From: Zunongwangia atlantica 22II14-10F7
GTDB lineage: Bacteria; Bacteroidota; Bacteroidia; Flavobacteriales; Flavobacteriaceae
DNA length: 64,000 nt
Assembly (NCBI RefSeq): GCF_002094855.1
Contig: NZ_ARYN01000002.1
Coordinates: 186,001-250,000 of the forward strand
Direction: 5' to 3'
The translations under genes were made by a program, and so were the position numbers. The notes below the pieces were generated by a model. That model was not told the origin of the DNA and made no database searches. It was given only the letters and a program-made list of their open reading frames with translations. Shown in pieces: positions 60,256 to 64,000 of the stretch; the stretch's first letter is position 1; each line of letters opens with the position of its first letter.

Positions 60256-62148
60256 CTAGTAAAGAACTCTAAAACGTATAGTTCCTTCTATCCCTTTTAA
60301 TTCTTTGATCACATCGTTATCATATTTCTTATTAATATCGGTGATCACATAACCAATGGTTTCGTTGGTCTTAAGATGTTGCCCAACTACATTGATATCA
60401 TTCGCTGCCAAAATCCTGTTGATATGCGCAATAATACCAGGTTTATTATGGTGAATATGAATTAACCTGTGTGCATTTTCTAACCTTGGCAACTGTAAAT
60501 TAGGGAAATTCACACTATTAGTGGTTCCCCCCGTATTTATATATTCTATGATTTTACCCGGAACAAAGTTCCCGATATTTTCTTGTGCTTCTTCTGTACT
60601 TCCTCCAATATGCGGAGTAAGAATTACGTTTGGTAATCCTTTTAATTTTGAAACAAATTCTTCCTGATTTGTTTTTGGCTCTTTAGGAAATACATCTATC
60701 CCGGCTCCTTTTATTTTTCCTGAAGAAATATGCTTGTGCAAAGCTTCAATATCGATTACAGATCCACGGCTTAAATTCAATAAATAAGAACCGTCTTTCA
60801 TTAAAGAAAGTTCGCGATCTCCAATAATATTTTTATTTTCCTTTCTTCCATCTACGTGGAATGTTACAATATCTACTGTTTGTAAAAGCTCATCTAAAGA
60901 GCTACATTTTGTAGCATTTCCTAAAGCTAAACGCTCTACAAGATCATAATAGTAAACATCAAATCCCATACTTTCTGCCATTACAGAAAGTTGTGCCCCA
61001 ATGTTACCATACCCAACGATTCCCAGTTTTTTACCGCGGACTTCAAAACTACCGGTAGCCGATTTGTTCCAAATTCCTTTGTGCATTTCTGAAATACGAT
61101 CTGGCAGGTTACGCATTAAGAAAATAATTTCTCCTATGGCAAGTTCTACAACAGATCTTGTATTACTATATGGTGCATTAAATACTGCCACACCTTTATC
61201 TAAACAGGCTTCAAGGTCGATTTGATTGGTACCAATACAAAAAGCTCCCACAGCCATTAAACGGTTGGCATTTTCTAATACTTTCTTAGTTAATTGAGTT
61301 TTAGAACGAATTCCTAAAACATGAACATCTTTAATTTGTTCGCTTAATTCTTCTTCGTCCAAAGCACCGGCTACTGTTTGTACATTATAGCCTTCTTCTT
61401 TCATTATTTTTACCGCATCTGCATGTACATTTTCAAGAAGTAAAACTTTAATTCGGTTTTTTGGATACGAAATCGCTTTATTCATTTTATGGAGATATAA
61501 AAATTCATCGAAACTTGGGGTGATATGATCTGCTTTCTCAGTCACCTTATCACGTTCCACGTTTTCGGTAAAGGCGTAAAATTTATTGGCAAGCCCGGCT
61601 GCTTTAATTTCATAATCGGTATAGCCGTCACCTATCACATAAACATCGCCCTGTAGATCTAGTGATTGTAATTGTTTTACTTTTCCATTATTGCTACTAA
61701 GCACATTTTCTGTATTAAAACCAACAATTTTGCGGTTTTCATCAAACACAAAATCGTTCGCAAAAACATGCTCTGCTTTAATACCTAGTTCTGCTACAAT
61801 AGGAATAATAAATTCTTTAAAACCGTTAGACATTATATAAATATTGTCGCGGTTTTCTCTAAAGAACTCTTCGTTACGTCTAAAGGATTTAGAAATACGT
61901 GTTTTAAGATTTTCTATAAGAGGATCCAGATGCTTTTCTTCAGCTTCCAAAATATCAAGACGTTCCCTAAGGGAATCTCTAAAAGCAAGTTTTCCCTCCA
62001 TACCACGATCGGTAAGAGATTTAAGCTCTGCAAGCTTTGCTTTCTTATCTTTTGCATCTGCCAGGGAGATTTCTCCCAAAACATCTAAAGCTTCTACCTG
62101 AGTAAAAGTACTGTCGAAATCAATTACGTAATTTCTTTTGGTTTCCAT
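60256..62148 (-). CDS. serA: Phosphoserine phosphatase-D-3-phosphoglycerate dehydrogenase fusion
   Basis: 630 residues: N-terminal HAD phosphatase (about 1-220) with VIDFDSTFT nucleophile motif, IYIMSNGF and GDGYTDYEI; then a PGDH (about 232-545) with Rossmann motif GIVGYGNIGAQL, SRGSVIDIEAL and catalytic His in LTPHIGGS; C-terminal ACT domain (about 555-630) that probably binds serine for feedback control. It joins the first and last steps of serine biosynthesis on one chain; serC is not in the window. Similar fusions occur in Bacteroidetes as I recall. Monocistronic, closed by the terminator at 60201. Confidence 0.92.
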   Translation of the reverse strand: METKRNYVIDFDSTFTQVEALDVLGEISLADAKDKKAKLAELKSLTDRGMEGKLAFRDSLRERLDILEAEEKHLDPLIENLKTRISKSFRRNEEFFRENRDNIYIMSNGFKEFIIPIVAELGIKAEHVFANDFVFDENRKIVGFNTENVLSSNNGKVKQLQSLDLQGDVYVIGDGYTDYEIKAAGLANKFYAFTENVERDKVTEKADHITPSFDEFLYLHKMNKAISYPKNRIKVLLLENVHADAVKIMKEEGYNVQTVAGALDEEELSEQIKDVHVLGIRSKTQLTKKVLENANRLMAVGAFCIGTNQIDLEACLDKGVAVFNAPYSNTRSVVELAIGEIIFLMRNLPDRISEMHKGIWNKSATGSFEVRGKKLGIVGYGNIGAQLSVMAESMGFDVYYYDLVERLALGNATKCSSLDELLQTVDIVTFHVDGRKENKNIIGDRELSLMKDGSYLLNLSRGSVIDIEALHKHISSGKIKGAGIDVFPKEPKTNQEEFVSKLKGLPNVILTPHIGGSTEEAQENIGNFVPGKIIEYINTGGTTNSVNFPNLQLPRLENAHRLIHIHHNKPGIIAHINRILAANDINVVGQHLKTNETIGYVITDINKKYDNDVIKELKGIEGTIRFRVLY

Positions 62149-62271
62149 TTATTTGTCTCGTCCTCTTTAATCCCTAAAAGGGTTTTATTAACGAAGCCCG
62201 CCTTAAAATAGTAAAATTTCTTCTCCATTTCTCGATGGCGTGCCACGAAGTTATTTACTTTATCAGTTCTT

Positions 62272-62279
62272 CAAAACTA
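62272..62279 (-). promoter_or_regulatory. serB-serA -7 promoter box (TAGTTTTG on minus strand)
   Basis: Exact TAnnTTTG, 123 bp upstream of the ATG; no TTG at the expected spacing, so weaker evidence. Confidence 0.4.
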
Positions 62280-62512
62280 CTATTTTTACCAGAGTTATTA
62301 AGCTATAATTCTGTAAAAAAGAAACTTAATTTACAAGCAATCAAAGCTTTTTAAAAAGTCTTTATTTTTTATTCTACCAACAGTTTTTTTGTAGATAAAA
62401 AGCAAGCTTTTCAGTGTTTTGTTCAAAATACGCTAATATAATTTTTGAAATTATTTTTAATGAATTTCAGCTAAATCGAATTAGTAGAATTTAAAAAGGA
62501 TTTTTATTTGAA

Positions 62513-62520
62513 TACCTTTG
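62513..62520 (+). promoter_or_regulatory. sbcD -7 promoter box (TACCTTTG)
   Basis: Exact TAnnTTTG, 42 bp before the sbcD ATG. No TTG at the usual distance. Confidence 0.55.
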
Positions 62521-62562
62521 CCTTTGTTCGCCTAATTTTCTTCTTTAAACCCAAATTTCAGC

Positions 62563-63786
62563 ATGAAAATTCTTCATACCGCCGATTGGCACATTGGTAA
62601 AAAACTGCATAAACATGATCTTTTTGCCGATTTTGAATTATTTATCGATTGGCTTTGCCAGATAATTTCTGAAGAGAAAATAGATCTTTTATTGATCTCG
62701 GGAGATGTTTTCGATTTGGCCAATCCGTCGTCTGATGCGCGCAAACAGTATTACCAGTCGCTTATCAAACTGCAAAAACTAGATTGTAAGATCATTGCTA
62801 CCGGTGGTAATCATGATTCGCCGGCAATGCTGGATGCACCAAAAGAAATTTTACGCGAACTCGATATTACCATTATTGGTGGTTTACCCGAAAAACTTGA
62901 GGAAACTATAATCCCTGTTTATAATGCTGAAAATAAAGTAGAACTCGTAATTGCAGCTATTCCGTTTTTACGGGATGCCGATCTACGAAGCGCGAACGAA
63001 GGTATTACTTACGAAGATCGAATTGAAGCGATTAGAAACGGAATTCAGCATACTTTTGAAAAAGCAGCTGAAATCTGCCAAAATCAATTTCCCGAAGTTC
63101 CGGCTGTAGCCATGGGACATTTATTTGCTGCCGGCATCGAAACTTCAGAGAGTGAACGTGACATCCAGATCGGGAATCAGGCCGCTTTTAATGCCTCTCA
63201 ATTTGGCGATTTTTTCAAATATGTTGCTTTAGGGCACATTCATAAACCGCAACGCGTTTCCGCAGAAATTCCGGTTTTTTATAGCGGCTCCCCTATTCCG
63301 CTTTCATTTAGCGAGCGTAAAGATGATAAACGAATCCTTATTTTAGATTCTGAAACTTCCTGGGAACCTAAAAGTGTAGCCGTTCCTCATTTTCGAAAAC
63401 TGCTTAAAATTAGTGGAGATCTTAACGATATTGAATTCAAATTAAATACGCTGGAAGATCACGATCATTTAGATTATTTAATTGAAGTCGATTTGATCGA
63501 AGAACAATATGATGCCCAAAAGATCTATGCGCTCGATGTTTTGGTAAATAATTTTAAAACAGCGGGATACGAAATTGTAAAGCAGCGTGCACAATTTAAA
63601 AATAAGTTGAAGGGAACAGCCGATTTGTATGCAGAATCACAACAGCTGGAAGATCTAAAACCCACCGATGTTTTTGCTGAATTAGTTAGCGCACACGATT
63701 ATGAAGAAGATACCAAAAATGAAATTTGGAGCGCTTTCAACGAAATTTTAGAAGAAATTCACCAATCTGAAAACTCTGCCAACTAG
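62563..63786 (+). CDS. sbcD: Exonuclease SbcCD subunit D (Mre11-like nuclease)
   Basis: 407 residues. Mn-dependent double-strand end nuclease that opens hairpins and blocked ends with SbcC. Metal-binding motifs: HTADWHIG near the N-terminus, ISGDVFD, GNHDSP, AMGHLFAAG and ALGHIHKPQ. The C-terminal half (about 265-407) is the cap and SbcC-binding region. sbcC follows immediately with ATG 2 bp after the stop, a translationally coupled pair. Confidence 0.95.
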   Translation: MKILHTADWHIGKKLHKHDLFADFELFIDWLCQIISEEKIDLLLISGDVFDLANPSSDARKQYYQSLIKLQKLDCKIIATGGNHDSPAMLDAPKEILRELDITIIGGLPEKLEETIIPVYNAENKVELVIAAIPFLRDADLRSANEGITYEDRIEAIRNGIQHTFEKAAEICQNQFPEVPAVAMGHLFAAGIETSESERDIQIGNQAAFNASQFGDFFKYVALGHIHKPQRVSAEIPVFYSGSPIPLSFSERKDDKRILILDSETSWEPKSVAVPHFRKLLKISGDLNDIEFKLNTLEDHDHLDYLIEVDLIEEQYDAQKIYALDVLVNNFKTAGYEIVKQRAQFKNKLKGTADLYAESQQLEDLKPTDVFAELVSAHDYEEDTKNEIWSAFNEILEEIHQSENSAN

Positions 63787-63787
63787 C

Positions 63788-64000
63788 ATGAAAATATTAA
63801 AAATTGAATTCGAAAATATCAATTCGCTTCGCGGGCCGCAGCTAATCGATTTTACCGATAAACCATTTTCTGCCAGTTCTCTTTTTGCCATCACCGGCCC
63901 AACCGGAAGTGGAAAAAGTACGATTTTAGATGTGATTTGCCTGGCACTTTTTAACCACGTGCCAAGATTGGGGAAAATCACCAAAAACGAAATTATCGCA
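63788..64000 (+). CDS. sbcC: Exonuclease SbcCD subunit C, 5' end (continues beyond window)
   Basis: Only the first 71 codons are present. It starts KILKIEFENINSLRGPQ and has the ABC ATPase Walker A GPTGSGKST, followed by ILDVICLALFNHVPR, the known SbcC/Rad50 N-terminus. The rest (coiled coil, zinc hook, second ATPase half) lies outside. Starts 2 bp after the sbcD stop. Confidence 0.92.
   Translation, partial: MKILKIEFENINSLRGPQLIDFTDKPFSASSLFAITGPTGSGKSTILDVICLALFNHVPRLGKITKNEIIA

Larger units (their letters stand above)
62149..62562. other. Divergent intergenic region, serB-serA fusion / sbcD
   Basis: 414 bp, no gene. Holds the -7 boxes at 62272 (minus) and 62513 (plus). The fusion gene would have a leader of about 115 bases, including a small possible CCCTTTTAGGG hairpin. 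I saw no riboswitch that I could name. Confidence 0.6.

Noticed and set aside
63748-63984. Minus-strand open frame at the right end
   Set aside because: It covers the sbcD end and the clear Walker A start of sbcC on the plus strand.
1-64000. tRNA, rRNA, insertion sequences or prophage
   Set aside because: None was recognisable by eye; a tRNA scan would be decisive.

Overview
The window comes from an AT-rich member of the Bacteroidota, most likely a marine Flavobacteriaceae (the Gramella/Zunongwangia/Salegentibacter neighbourhood is my guess from protein style; a genome search would decide). The signs are a SusC/SusD pair, surface lipoproteins with acidic residues after the lipidated Cys, CarboxypepD-type TonB receptors, a GH97 enzyme, a SerB-SerA fusion, almost no Shine-Dalgarno sites, and many Bacteroidetes-type promoters (TAnnTTTG, sometimes with TTG about 19 bp upstream). 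No tRNA, rRNA, CRISPR array, insertion sequence or prophage was seen. Most of the window is chromosomal housekeeping and carbohydrate metabolism.

Layout. 1-6.4 kb: the 3' part of a starch-type polysaccharide utilisation locus (susC, susD, susE-like, GH13 alpha-amylase). 6.7-9.3 kb: B12-dependent ribonucleotide reductase. 9.5-11.6 kb: an unknown envelope protein and a fatty-acid-hydroxylase-type membrane enzyme. 11.6-18.7 kb: a galactose region made of a TIM-barrel isomerase-like protein, a Nudix-fold/winged-helix regulator, galK-galT, a vSGLT-like Na+/galactose symporter and galM. Four copies of one 18-bp operator-like sequence lie in front of the TIM-barrel gene, the regulator, galK and the symporter, which is the best candidate for an undescribed regulatory circuit here. 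18.7-25.8 kb: a minus-strand run of tilS, dsbD-like, S15 peptidase and DUF885 peptidase. 25.9-26.4 kb: a toxin-antitoxin pair. 26.4-30.8 kb: pabB, an FMN reductase, a second mutarotase-like protein and a DEAD-box helicase.

30.8-35.6 kb: a 37-residue basic protein, a LytS-type kinase divergent from a small MotA/ExbB-like membrane protein and a LytTR regulator, then two secreted proteins, one a likely beta-solenoid. 35.7-41.4 kb: lpdA, nhaC and a peroxide/thiol group (AhpC-type peroxiredoxin, thioredoxin, a small overlapping gene, a thiol peroxidase lacking its resolving Cys, dgkA). 41.6-49.8 kb: a hydrolase, ftsK, lolA, an LptF/G permease, ribB with a degenerate GTP-cyclohydrolase domain, a nitroreductase and sanA. 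49.9-50.2 kb: a phage-holin-family gene broken by one stop codon. 50.2-54 kb: an iron-uptake pair (PepSY membrane reductase, siderophore receptor) with a candidate iron operator. 54-64 kb: a HAD phosphatase, a secreted protein, an L,D-transpeptidase, an SDR, GH97, serB-serA, sbcD and the start of sbcC.

Several genes have a near-consensus -7 box only a few to about 45 bases before the first good ATG. For those genes I moved the start away from an upstream TTG that is really part of the promoter.
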